DNA from: Nitrospirota bacterium
GTDB taxonomy: Bacteria; Nitrospirota; Thermodesulfovibrionia; Thermodesulfovibrionales; JdFR-88
Assembly: GCA_021813405.1 (NCBI GenBank)
Contig: JAKAKS010000043.1
Coordinates: 1 to 64,000, forward strand
Direction: 5' to 3'
Length of the DNA: 64,000 bases
The translations under genes and the position numbers were made by a program. This document shows, in pieces, positions 1-8,061 of the stretch (within the stretch, counting starts at the first letter, position 1; the number at the start of each line of letters is the position of its first letter). The notes under the pieces are model-generated. The model saw only the letters and a program-made list of their open reading frames with translations. It did no database searches and was not told where the DNA came from.

Positions 1-172
1 CAATCAACCTATTAGGGCTTTGGGAGGCAGGGGACACACAGTACTCAGGATTCTTAGACCCAGGACGCACTAAGTCCTCCTGCCTTTTTCCCTTTCTTTT
101 ATAACATACAGTGCGGGTAGGTGGACGGACTCCACTCTCCATAACGGCCGTTCACAAGCGCTGATTTTTTAG

Positions 173-1879
173 TCAGTTAATTCCGTATTTCTTCAGGAAC
201 TCCCGGGCAGGTTTATTTCCAAGTTTGGCCGCTTTTTTTATGGCGCTTAAAGCATTTGCGGAACCGCCCATCCTTTTATAGGCGACTGCCATGGCAAAAT
301 AGGCCTCGCCATTTCCAGGATTAAGCCCGGCGGCGCTTTTGAAATCCACAATTGCCTGCGAATAATTTCCCAGCGCTGCATATGCATAGCCCCGGTTAAA
401 ATAAGCCTTGAAATATTCCGGGGCGGCATTGATCGTTTTTCCGTAATAATCTATGGCGCGTCCATAATCGCCCAGATGGCCATAGGCATTTCCGCAGTTA
501 AACAGGGCCTCAACAAATCCAGGGCTTATTTCGATTGCCTTGTCATAGTATCCAATAGCTTTCCTGTAATCTCCAAGCGCTTCGTATGCGTTGCCGTAAT
601 TGGCATACGCAATGTAATTATCATCTGTAACCTTCAGGGCGTGACCAAACAGTGTAATGCTGTTTTGCCAGTACCCAGTCTGCCGCCAGGTAACTATTGA
701 AAGACAGGCAAGCGCCAGCACGCCGGGCGCAAAAAGGGCATTACCCCGCACACGCCACCGTTGCAGAAGCTCCGGTATCCCCCATGCCACCATTATAAAA
801 AGACCCGTAAGGGGAATATATGTATAGCGGTCAGCCATGGCCTGGCCGCCCACCTGCACGATTCCGATTACTGGCAAAAGCGTAATGAGATACCAAAACC
901 ACCCAAGCGCCAGATATCCGTGCCTCTCTGAATTCCGGAAGGCCAGCAGCAATACTGTCATTGTAATGCCGCACAAGACCAGGCCGGCCCCGGCAACCTC
1001 CAAGGCCGGAAAAGATTTTGGATAAGGATAAAAAACAGCCAGGTTCTCCGGCCAGAACATTTTTTGCATATAGGCCAAATATGAAAAAATGGCATTTGCA
1101 ATCCTGATGCTCAAAGGCTTTAAACCAAGGGATTGAACAGCTCCGCCTTTCCGCTGGGCAATATACGTAACAATGCCGGAGAGCGCCGAAAAAAGAAAAA
1201 GCGGAATTTTTTCCAAAATCAGCGAGCGCATTATTCTCCATTTAGACCCTGTCCTGACATATCCGCATTGAAAGCGCTGAAGGGGCCAATAGTCCAGAAG
1301 CAGAAGCACCAGAGGAAGCGTCACCAGCATGGGCTTTGCCATCAGCCCAAAAACGAAAAACAAAATAACAGGCAGATACCGTTTTAATACGGGGCGTTCA
1401 GCATACCGGACGTATGCAATCATGGCAAGCATCCAAAAGAAAGCAGACAGCACGTCTTTCCGCTCGGATGCCCATGCAACGGACTGCACATGAAGCGGAT
1501 GCAGCGCAAAAAGCGCTGCAACAAAAGCGCTGCGCCAAACCGATTTGGTCATCCGGTGAAAGACAAAAAAAAGAAGCATGGTGTTTGCAATGTGAAACAG
1601 GAGATTAACTGTATGGGCGCCAGCCGGATTAAGCCCGAAGAGCTGAAAATCCAGCATATGTGAAATCCATGTTACCGGATGCCAATTGGCGTTATAAAAA
1701 GTTGTGAACGCCCAACGAACCGCCTGGGGGGTAATGCCTTGCTGTATATGGATATTTCCGGTTACATATTTAGGGTCGTCATAATTAACAAATGCCGCCC
1801 GGGTGACATTCCAAAAAGAGATAAAAGTCACAATGGCAAGTGAAATATAAATAAGCGGGACACGGTTTTTCTTGAGCAT
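173..1879 (-). CDS. GT-C type membrane protein with C-terminal TPR repeats (TMTC-like)
   Basis: Polytopic inner-membrane protein of 568 residues. The first roughly 400 residues hold about ten hydrophobic segments. An acidic NYDD motif follows the first of them, the position where GT-C glycosyltransferases carry their catalytic acidic residues. The last 160 residues are four TPR units (YANYGNAYEALGDYRKAI and similar). The layout matches TMTC/DUF1736-like O-glycosyltransferases, which use lipid-linked sugars at the outer face of the membrane, but donor and acceptor are unknown. An ATG 18 codons upstream is also open. I chose the internal ATG because it sits directly before a Lys-rich membrane start; neither start has a clear ribosome site. 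It lies downstream of another GT-C protein on the same strand and resembles the two TPR proteins at 13.0-16.8 kb. Confidence 0.75.
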   Translation of the reverse strand: MLKKNRVPLIYISLAIVTFISFWNVTRAAFVNYDDPKYVTGNIHIQQGITPQAVRWAFTTFYNANWHPVTWISHMLDFQLFGLNPAGAHTVNLLFHIANTMLLFFVFHRMTKSVWRSAFVAALFALHPLHVQSVAWASERKDVLSAFFWMLAMIAYVRYAERPVLKRYLPVILFFVFGLMAKPMLVTLPLVLLLLDYWPLQRFQCGYVRTGSKWRIMRSLILEKIPLFLFSALSGIVTYIAQRKGGAVQSLGLKPLSIRIANAIFSYLAYMQKMFWPENLAVFYPYPKSFPALEVAGAGLVLCGITMTVLLLAFRNSERHGYLALGWFWYLITLLPVIGIVQVGGQAMADRYTYIPLTGLFIMVAWGIPELLQRWRVRGNALFAPGVLALACLSIVTWRQTGYWQNSITLFGHALKVTDDNYIAYANYGNAYEALGDYRKAIGYYDKAIEISPGFVEALFNCGNAYGHLGDYGRAIDYYGKTINAAPEYFKAYFNRGYAYAALGNYSQAIVDFKSAAGLNPGNGEAYFAMAVAYKRMGGSANALSAIKKAAKLGNKPAREFLKKYGIN

Positions 1880-2029
1880 TGGTTTTTCAAAACCGGCAAA
1901 TAGAGTATAAAAAAAGATTGCACGGCATGTCAAAAAATGAAGGCTCTTCAGGCTTCCCTGTGGGCAAAAAGGGCCCTTGTATTAGCCGTTTATGTTTGTC
2001 TTTGAAGTGCCTGGCAATGCGGGAGCGGT

Positions 2030-2070
2030 TAGTGAGCGCAGCGGGCCGCGCGTGCTTGCGTCTGCACTCT
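2030..2070. repeat. short copy of a GC-rich dispersed repeat
   Basis: The stretch at about 2038-2070, just past the end of the downstream gene, is nearly the same as 18063-18095. Both contain GGGCCGCGCGTG followed by TGCGTCTGCA. It appears to be a fragment of the dispersed intergenic repeats described elsewhere in this annotation. Confidence 0.45.
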
Positions 2071-3704
2071 CAGTAATTCCTTCTATACAGACTTATCCGG
2101 TAAGCCACCCCTCCGGATGCAGTTTCATCAAATCCGTCCTCCAGCGCCGGTCCCTGGACCATAAAACTCTTATCCCGGCCCACTACCATAACGGCTTCAA
2201 GATGGTAATATCTGCCAACAATACTTTCGATGCGGGCCACGTATGGGCTGGCTGCCTTCAAGTCCACACCCAGAGAGGGGGAAAAGGGGATATCGATTAT
2301 ATATTCCGGCGGATTGCCCGCAAGCTCCTTCCAGGTCTTTATCAGGCAATCGGGATACCTTGGGTGAGTGGGCATGATATGCGCCCACCAGGGGTAAGGT
2401 GTTGCATTCATGCGGCGGGAATAGAACAGGATTTCAGGCTCCGACCCTATTATGAAAACCCGTGCGTCCGGTCCGGTGCGGGCGGAGATATATTTGGCAA
2501 TCTGTTTGGCTTCAGGAAAAGGATTGTAGCCAAAAAGGAGCCCGCTTATCGCATCAGGGTTTTTTTGGAAATAATATTTGCCGCTGGCCCAGACTGGAAC
2601 CAATATAAGCAGGGCCGCCATCAAGGGGTATGCGATTTTCCTGAGGGTGGCACGCGTGTTTGCCAGAATGCCGCTTGCCCCGAAGCCGGCTGCCAGAGAG
2701 GCCGCAGGCAAAATTTGGGCAAAATAATGCGGATACCCGGCCCCAGGCAAGGCCCCAATGAATGAAAAACCAAGAAATCCCAGAATAAAATATCCCTTGC
2801 CGTCTTTTTTTAAGGCCGCGTAAACCGCTGAAAACAAACCAATGCCCAGCACCGGAAAGTCTTCCATAACAAGTCTGTGGAGGCTGGTTTTTAAAATGGT
2901 TAATTTGGTTGCGTAGGTAAATGCCTTGCCATAATAAAAATCATAAATAAAATTCCAATAAAAAAAATCCGGCAAGGCCTTTTTGAAATAGAAATAAGCA
3001 GTGATCATGGCGGAAACAGCCAGCCCACCCGCAAACCATAGAAACAAACCGGATAAAAGACCGGGCCGGGGCTTTTCCCTGCCGGCCGCTCTCAATGAAA
3101 CGCAAACATATATAAGAACAAACAGGATGCTGAACACGGCAGATTGCTTTGTCCAGCACGCCAGAGAACCAGATACTCCGCTTGCCAATAAGTAAGCCGG
3201 CGCCCTCCTTTGAACAGCCAGCACCGCAAAAAGCAGGCTTAAAGTTATGGGCAGGAGCATGAACATTTCCATCGACGCGGTAAACCCCAGTATTGCCGGT
3301 GATGAACTGAACACGGCGTATACCAGGGCCGTCCAGAACGCAACGGATGCCCGTTTCCACAAAACCCTGGCCAGAATGTAAAGCGAAACAACGGTCAGGA
3401 AATTATAAATATGCAAAAAGATATGGATGCCGGCGGAAGTAGAGGGAACAAACAGCAGGGCCAGTGCATACAGGAAGAAAGCCAGGGGGGGCTTGCCGTC
3501 CGCAATGTCCCTATAAAGGACACCGTGCTTTAATATGACCTGCCCGAAATAGCCGAATGAGCCTTCATCCCTGTTAAGGGGAACATTTATAAAATGCACC
3601 CTGGCAGCAACATAAACCGGCACAATCAGCAACCACGGCAGGATTTCCCCGAGGGGGAATCCCGCACTCTTTGCCCGCCAGTCAAAACATGTAATTCGCC
3701 CCAT
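2070..3704 (-). CDS. GT39/ArnT-like membrane glycosyltransferase
   Basis: A 544-residue polytopic membrane protein. After the first transmembrane segment it carries NRDEGSFGY (about residues 44-52). This (D/R)DE motif in the first periplasmic loop is typical of the PMT_2/ArnT GT-C family, which moves sugars from polyprenyl-phosphate carriers to lipids or proteins. Ten or more further hydrophobic segments follow, then a soluble C-terminal domain of about 150 residues. It ends 190 bp before the TPR-containing GT-C gene and lies 72 bp after the tetraheme cytochrome on the same strand, so it may belong to the cytochrome operon. A glycosylation role is family-level inference and the target is not known. 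Confidence 0.75.
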   Translation of the reverse strand: MGRITCFDWRAKSAGFPLGEILPWLLIVPVYVAARVHFINVPLNRDEGSFGYFGQVILKHGVLYRDIADGKPPLAFFLYALALLFVPSTSAGIHIFLHIYNFLTVVSLYILARVLWKRASVAFWTALVYAVFSSSPAILGFTASMEMFMLLPITLSLLFAVLAVQRRAPAYLLASGVSGSLACWTKQSAVFSILFVLIYVCVSLRAAGREKPRPGLLSGLFLWFAGGLAVSAMITAYFYFKKALPDFFYWNFIYDFYYGKAFTYATKLTILKTSLHRLVMEDFPVLGIGLFSAVYAALKKDGKGYFILGFLGFSFIGALPGAGYPHYFAQILPAASLAAGFGASGILANTRATLRKIAYPLMAALLILVPVWASGKYYFQKNPDAISGLLFGYNPFPEAKQIAKYISARTGPDARVFIIGSEPEILFYSRRMNATPYPWWAHIMPTHPRYPDCLIKTWKELAGNPPEYIIDIPFSPSLGVDLKAASPYVARIESIVGRYYHLEAVMVVGRDKSFMVQGPALEDGFDETASGGVAYRISLYRRNY

Positions 3705-3776
3705 TATATTGAAAAAATGTTTCTCCTAAAAGACTGGCAGAGACAGTGCTACAAAATGGCAAGGCACTGTGCCTGC

Positions 3777-4670
3777 TTATTTCTTGTGGCAGTCCTCACA
3801 AAGCTGGCTTTTATTGAGCGTGTCTCTTAAAAACGGGTATGTGCCATTTACATCAGCCGGATTCCCTTCATTATGCACATCGTGGCAAGTGGCGCATTCC
3901 ATGCTTATACGGTGCCCTAATTGGAAATCCCAGTTGTCCGTGGGGCTGGGAAAAAACAGGAGGTGCGAGCTGGCCACAACATTTTCAATGGGGACGAATT
4001 CGGGATCCGGGTTTGCAAGGGTGGACGTATAATCCATACTTACCGGATGATCGTTTGCCAGGTCCATCACGCAGTCAGGCTGGCCCGGATTGCACCCGCC
4101 GATATTAGGGTTCATCCCACCCCCCGCAACAGGACTGTCCGTGGTATAGGGCCCACCTATTCCGCCTATCTGGGAATAACCCTTAACAATCTGCAAGCCT
4201 CCCCCCACACCCCTAACGCCATCCGATGGATAATTCGTCAGCACATTCATGGCCCCCACCCCGTCGTGGCAACTAAGGCATAAAAGCGAATAGATGCGCA
4301 GATTGGTGGGCGCATTTGTAAAAGTGGACGTGGCATAAGGCGTATAGGAAACCGCGTTGGAAAGGCTTCTGTTCCAGAGAAATTCGTGCTGGTCCATGCT
4401 TCCGGAATTCCATATGCCGGCGGATGAAAATGTTGTGTTCGATGCAACCGGCGCCGGAGTGGCGTTAATGGCGCCATGCGGAGTATGGCAAAAAACGCAC
4501 ACCTGTTCAGTCTGGTATGTATATTCTGAGGCCGCGCTGTTTACAGACAAATCGTGCTTGGAGCCCACAACGCCGGAAACCGAGTCCGCATGGGATTTGC
4601 CGCCAAACAGCATTAAAACACATATCAGGCAGATGCCCGCAATCAGATAAAGTCCGCGATGATTTACCAT
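3777..4670 (-). CDS. Exported tetraheme c-type cytochrome (paralogue of the one at 12061)
   Basis: A 297-residue protein with a cleavable signal peptide ending near SHADS. It has four CXXCH heme sites: CVFCH, CLSCH, CATCH and CEDCH. Conserved extra histidines at KHD, TPHG, HPV and DVHN could be the distal ligands, giving four bis-His hemes. Order and spacing match the tetraheme protein encoded at 12061-12921 (shared CVFCH, LWN, CLxCHDG, HPV), so the two are paralogues. The gene overlaps the end of the octaheme gene by 7 bp. The upstream GTG would add two residues; I used the ATG. It could be a minor subunit or companion of a cytochrome filament; this is inference. Confidence 0.85.
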   Translation of the reverse strand: MVNHRGLYLIAGICLICVLMLFGGKSHADSVSGVVGSKHDLSVNSAASEYTYQTEQVCVFCHTPHGAINATPAPVASNTTFSSAGIWNSGSMDQHEFLWNRSLSNAVSYTPYATSTFTNAPTNLRIYSLLCLSCHDGVGAMNVLTNYPSDGVRGVGGGLQIVKGYSQIGGIGGPYTTDSPVAGGGMNPNIGGCNPGQPDCVMDLANDHPVSMDYTSTLANPDPEFVPIENVVASSHLLFFPSPTDNWDFQLGHRISMECATCHDVHNEGNPADVNGTYPFLRDTLNKSQLCEDCHKK

Positions 4671-5938
4671 GGCCACTTCATCGACCCCATCGGGCCAGTT
4701 ATCTGCGTCATGCCATGATCGGCCCCATGGCAGCTCAGGTAACAGTAAGGTTTGCCCGCCTGGTAAGAAATCATGAGCGGCCCGCCGGCGGACCCGTTTG
4801 TCACCACGGAGGTATCAAACTGGATAAGGAAGCTGTTTGTGGTGCTGCCGTGCGCCGTATGGCAGTCATGGCATGAAGCCTGCTCGTAAACAATATGAAA
4901 TTTATGGGCCTGAAAGCTCTGGTCGCCCAGTATGCTGTTTCTATCGTGGCAGCCATAGCAAAGCGCATAAGCCTCCGGTGATTCAGGGCCGTCCAGCGTA
5001 TTGTATTGCCTTACAAGTATCGGAGCGTAATCGGAACCGTGAGGGCCTATCGGGCCAGAGGGGTCGCTGTTACCGTGGCAGTCTGTGCATTTTATTGTGC
5101 TTGCCGTGGTATATCCCTTTGTAAGGCTTGGCACCTGCATGTTCCTGCCTGGAAGCTCTACCGGATGATAGGACGGGTTCATCGGGTTGAATAACAGCCT
5201 TAGATTTTCAGCCCCCGCCGGCTTGTTTGCACTGTCGGCATGGCAACGGAAGCAGATCTCGTATTCTGCCTGGGCCCTGTCGAGCACTCCAACGGCCGAA
5301 TATCCCATGGCACCCCTGGTCGGGTTGGACGGCGTATCCTCATGCGGGTTGTGGCAGTCCAGACAGCTTACGTACCTGGGGGCAAGAGGATTGGCCTGAG
5401 GCTTCTGCTGGTATCTCGCATAAAGCCCCCCGGTTGTCCAGAAAGGGTGAACGGAAGGCTTCATCCTTAGCGATTCAAGGTCAGTCCTGGCTTCTTCACG
5501 AACAGAGGTTTTAATAGTGCCATGACAGTTAAAACATGATTTCTGGCCTCCGCCGGATGAGTGGCAAGACGAGCAGCCACCCGGATTCTGAACCGGGTCC
5601 ATATGCGTGGGTATGGTGTTATCTGAATTGTCTGAATTATTTTGGGGCGCTGCCATGTTAATCGCCGGCGGCGGACTAATTACCGGTATATTATAGGCCG
5701 GCTTTGGCGTATTGGAAACAGGCATTGGACTCAAACCCGGACTTTTTATGCTGGAAACGGGAAGAAGATTCTGCACCGGCTTTGGCGCAACAGGGACGGG
5801 CGCGGGGATAAAAAACCCTCTGTCATGATTGACCACCGGCGCAGTTAGCCGGGCCGCAAAAGCTGTACCCACTATTAATAAAACCACGGCTGACACGGCC
5901 GGTATCAGCTTTCGCAAACGGAAAAAGCTCTTTCTCAT
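4664..5938 (-). CDS. Exported octaheme c-type cytochrome with one CX3CH site
   Basis: A 424-residue protein. The start follows the NHL gene's stop by 1 nt and has a G-rich ribosome site (CTGGGGGGT), so an upstream in-frame ATG was rejected. The signal peptide ends near GTAFA and is followed by a Pro-rich linker of about 80 residues. Seven canonical heme sites are visible (CSSCH, CFNCH, CLDCH, CFRCH, CTDCH, CYGCH, CHDCH), plus CYLSCH near the C terminus, which is a CX3CH site. Many sites follow the doubled-CXXCH style (CLDCHNPH, CHDCHTAH). It is probably a periplasmic or outer-membrane electron carrier feeding the neighbouring tetraheme proteins. The exact family is not recognised. Confidence 0.85.
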   Translation of the reverse strand: MRKSFFRLRKLIPAVSAVVLLIVGTAFAARLTAPVVNHDRGFFIPAPVPVAPKPVQNLLPVSSIKSPGLSPMPVSNTPKPAYNIPVISPPPAINMAAPQNNSDNSDNTIPTHMDPVQNPGGCSSCHSSGGGQKSCFNCHGTIKTSVREEARTDLESLRMKPSVHPFWTTGGLYARYQQKPQANPLAPRYVSCLDCHNPHEDTPSNPTRGAMGYSAVGVLDRAQAEYEICFRCHADSANKPAGAENLRLLFNPMNPSYHPVELPGRNMQVPSLTKGYTTASTIKCTDCHGNSDPSGPIGPHGSDYAPILVRQYNTLDGPESPEAYALCYGCHDRNSILGDQSFQAHKFHIVYEQASCHDCHTAHGSTTNSFLIQFDTSVVTNGSAGGPLMISYQAGKPYCYLSCHGADHGMTQITGPMGSMKWPW

Positions 5939-5939
5939 T

Positions 5940-6953
5940 TCATTTACCCCCCAGGAATTTAAACGCCTGAATCCTGGCATTAAGACTGTCTGAAACGAAA
6001 ATCCTGTTTTGCCCGTCCACACATATGCCCGATGGCAGGGTAAACTGGCCATAATATGAACCCTGCTGGCCGAAAAACATCATGAGCCTGCCTTTTTTGT
6101 CGAATATCTTTATCATGTCCTGGCCGGCATCGGCCACAAATATGTATCCTTGCCTGCTCACGGCTATCCCTTTTATCCTTTCAAAATCCCTGAAATCGTC
6201 GCCTATCACACCAAACGCCCCCTTGAAGGAGCCATCAGGTCCGAACATCTGCACCCTGAAATTTCCGGTATCGGCCACGTAAAGGGTCCCCCCCCGGCCT
6301 ACGGCTGCGAATGTGGGGAAATTGAATTCTCCATTGCCAGCGCCACGATGGCCTATCTTTCTGAGCAGCCTGCCCGAAAGGTCAAATACGCAGACATCGT
6401 TGGCCCATGTATCCACTACATACACCAAACCCCTGGCCTGATCCACAGCCAGCCCCGTCGGCCTCAGGAAACCGGCCTTGAAATCAAAAAGATAGGCGCC
6501 TTTTTCATCCAATGCAAAAACTTTCCTTAAATCCGGGTCCGTGACATATATTTTGCCACTTCCGCCCGCAACTGAAAGAGGATAAACCATCCTGTCTGAG
6601 CCGGCGGAGGTAAAAAAATCGGACTTCATGGTTTTTAAATCCACCATATCAACGCGGCCCGCCCCCGGGTCCGCCACGTAAAGGTTGTCCTTGCTGTCCA
6701 CAAAAACCCCTCTGGGGGAGACAAGCAGCCCGGAATCCCCTGCTTGCGGAGAAGAAATCACGGACCATTGGCCAGGCGACGGGGCGATAACAAAACCCTG
6801 ATTTACCCTTGCCATCGACCAGAGGTATTCTATCCTGGGCTTCTCAGGCGGGCCGGGCCAGATTATCCCTTGCGAAAGCGAATAATCTATCTCTGCCTTA
6901 CCAGCCGTACAGGCGCTGGCGATCAAAAGAAGCAATACGCAAAATCTCTTCAT
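5940..6953 (-). CDS. NHL-repeat beta-propeller lipoprotein
   Basis: A 337-residue protein with a lipoprotein signal (LLLLIASAC, cysteine near residue 15) and about six NHL blades. The blades are recognisable by repeated VDSKDNLYVADPG, VGRGGTLYVADTG and VDGQNRIFVSDS patterns with FGxxG turns. Lipid-anchored six-bladed propellers of this kind often accompany multiheme cytochromes. In the Geobacter osc cluster a beta-propeller protein affects nanowire morphology. Here it lies between the prolyl isomerase (110 bp upstream) and the octaheme gene (1 nt downstream). A second NHL lipoprotein ends the divergent cytochrome block. The role is inferred from context only. Confidence 0.85.
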   Translation of the reverse strand: MKRFCVLLLLIASACTAGKAEIDYSLSQGIIWPGPPEKPRIEYLWSMARVNQGFVIAPSPGQWSVISSPQAGDSGLLVSPRGVFVDSKDNLYVADPGAGRVDMVDLKTMKSDFFTSAGSDRMVYPLSVAGGSGKIYVTDPDLRKVFALDEKGAYLFDFKAGFLRPTGLAVDQARGLVYVVDTWANDVCVFDLSGRLLRKIGHRGAGNGEFNFPTFAAVGRGGTLYVADTGNFRVQMFGPDGSFKGAFGVIGDDFRDFERIKGIAVSRQGYIFVADAGQDMIKIFDKKGRLMMFFGQQGSYYGQFTLPSGICVDGQNRIFVSDSLNARIQAFKFLGGK

Positions 6954-7062
6954 TTGTCCTCTTTCAGGTCTTCATGCGGTTTTAAAAACGGTGTTTTTAC
7001 AGGTAATAGCAAAAACCTCCGTTTTATTATAACCGCTTTGCCGGCCCGGAACTGCAAAAAGT

Positions 7063-8031
7063 TCATTTTCCGTCCAGGATTTCTATTTTGGCCCCCTTCT
7101 TCAGCCTGCTCATAAGCGCATCCGTCAACTTTTTCTTTTTATCGGCAGTCAGGGAGCTTATTATCCCCTGCTTTACGGTGTTGAAGGAAAGCTGCTGCGG
7201 AGGATACACCTGCTCCACTTTAACAATGTTATAACCGTAAAGGGTCTTTATGACTCCGCTGACCTCGCCTGGCTTTAATTGAAAGACTGTTTTCTCCATA
7301 TCCGCGTCCTCAAGCATACCCCTGTGCACGATTCCCCGGTCCCCTTCCTTTACCCTGTATGGGTCCTCGGAATAGTTCCAGGCCATGGTGCCAAAACTCG
7401 CGCCTTTTTTGATCTTGTCCAGTATCTTTTCCGCAAACTGCTTCTTCTTCTGCCAGGCGCTTTCCGGGGCGGCCGGGTCCACCTTGAAGCATATCTCACT
7501 GAGCTTGCGCGCCCCCGGCCTGAAAAAGGTCTTTTTCTTTGCTTCATAGTAGGCCCTTGCTTCCTGGTCCGTGACAACAGATTTGTCACCGATCTCTTTT
7601 CTTTTCAGAGCCTTTATAAGCCAGCCTCTTTTCAGCAAGGCCCAGTATTGCTGCCTTGTAATGCCGTTCCCCTTTAGCCACATTTCAAACCCTTTTGCCC
7701 CGCCCGTCTTGGCAATGACGTATTCTTTTTCGCCTTCCAGCAATTTAGCCGGCATTTTTAGCCCGGCCCTGACCGCCTCCTGGTAACAAAGCTCGTCATC
7801 TATCATCTTTTCCATTATCTGGGGCTTATACTTTGCGATTATATCCCGGGTCAACCTGTGAAAAGTAAAAGGTATAACCTGATTAAACGCCTCGACGTAG
7901 TCAATCTGGGTTAGGTCCGTCCCGTTGACCTTTGCATAAACCTTCTGTTCAGAGGCAATTCCTGTCCCTGGCAGCACTGCCAGAAAGGCCGCCGCCATCA
8001 TTGCTGCTAAAACAAGTTTAAGTCTGCTCAC
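7063..8031 (-). CDS. PpiC/SurA-like periplasmic peptidyl-prolyl isomerase
   Basis: A 322-residue protein with a signal peptide (ending near GTGIAS), an N-terminal SurA_N-like helical region and a parvulin domain at about residues 175-285. The parvulin domain is recognisable by FGTMAWNYSEDP, GDRGIVHRG and GEVSGVIKTLYGYNIVKV. The start is a GTG with AAGGAGG 8 nt upstream. It sits 30 bp after the Gly/Asn-rich outer-membrane protein. A prolyl isomerase chaperone next to multiheme cytochromes parallels OscH of the OmcS nanowire assembly cluster. General outer-membrane protein chaperoning is the alternative role. Confidence 0.88.
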   Translation of the reverse strand: MSRLKLVLAAMMAAAFLAVLPGTGIASEQKVYAKVNGTDLTQIDYVEAFNQVIPFTFHRLTRDIIAKYKPQIMEKMIDDELCYQEAVRAGLKMPAKLLEGEKEYVIAKTGGAKGFEMWLKGNGITRQQYWALLKRGWLIKALKRKEIGDKSVVTDQEARAYYEAKKKTFFRPGARKLSEICFKVDPAAPESAWQKKKQFAEKILDKIKKGASFGTMAWNYSEDPYRVKEGDRGIVHRGMLEDADMEKTVFQLKPGEVSGVIKTLYGYNIVKVEQVYPPQQLSFNTVKQGIISSLTADKKKKLTDALMSRLKKGAKIEILDGK

Positions 8032-8061
8032 TTTCCAGTCCTCCTTATGTTTTTCATTGTC

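Noticed and set aside
1-172. Possible RNA structure or terminator at the window start
   Set aside because: AGGAC and GTCCT can pair near 62-78 before a T-rich stretch, but without the upstream sequence its direction and owner cannot be settled.
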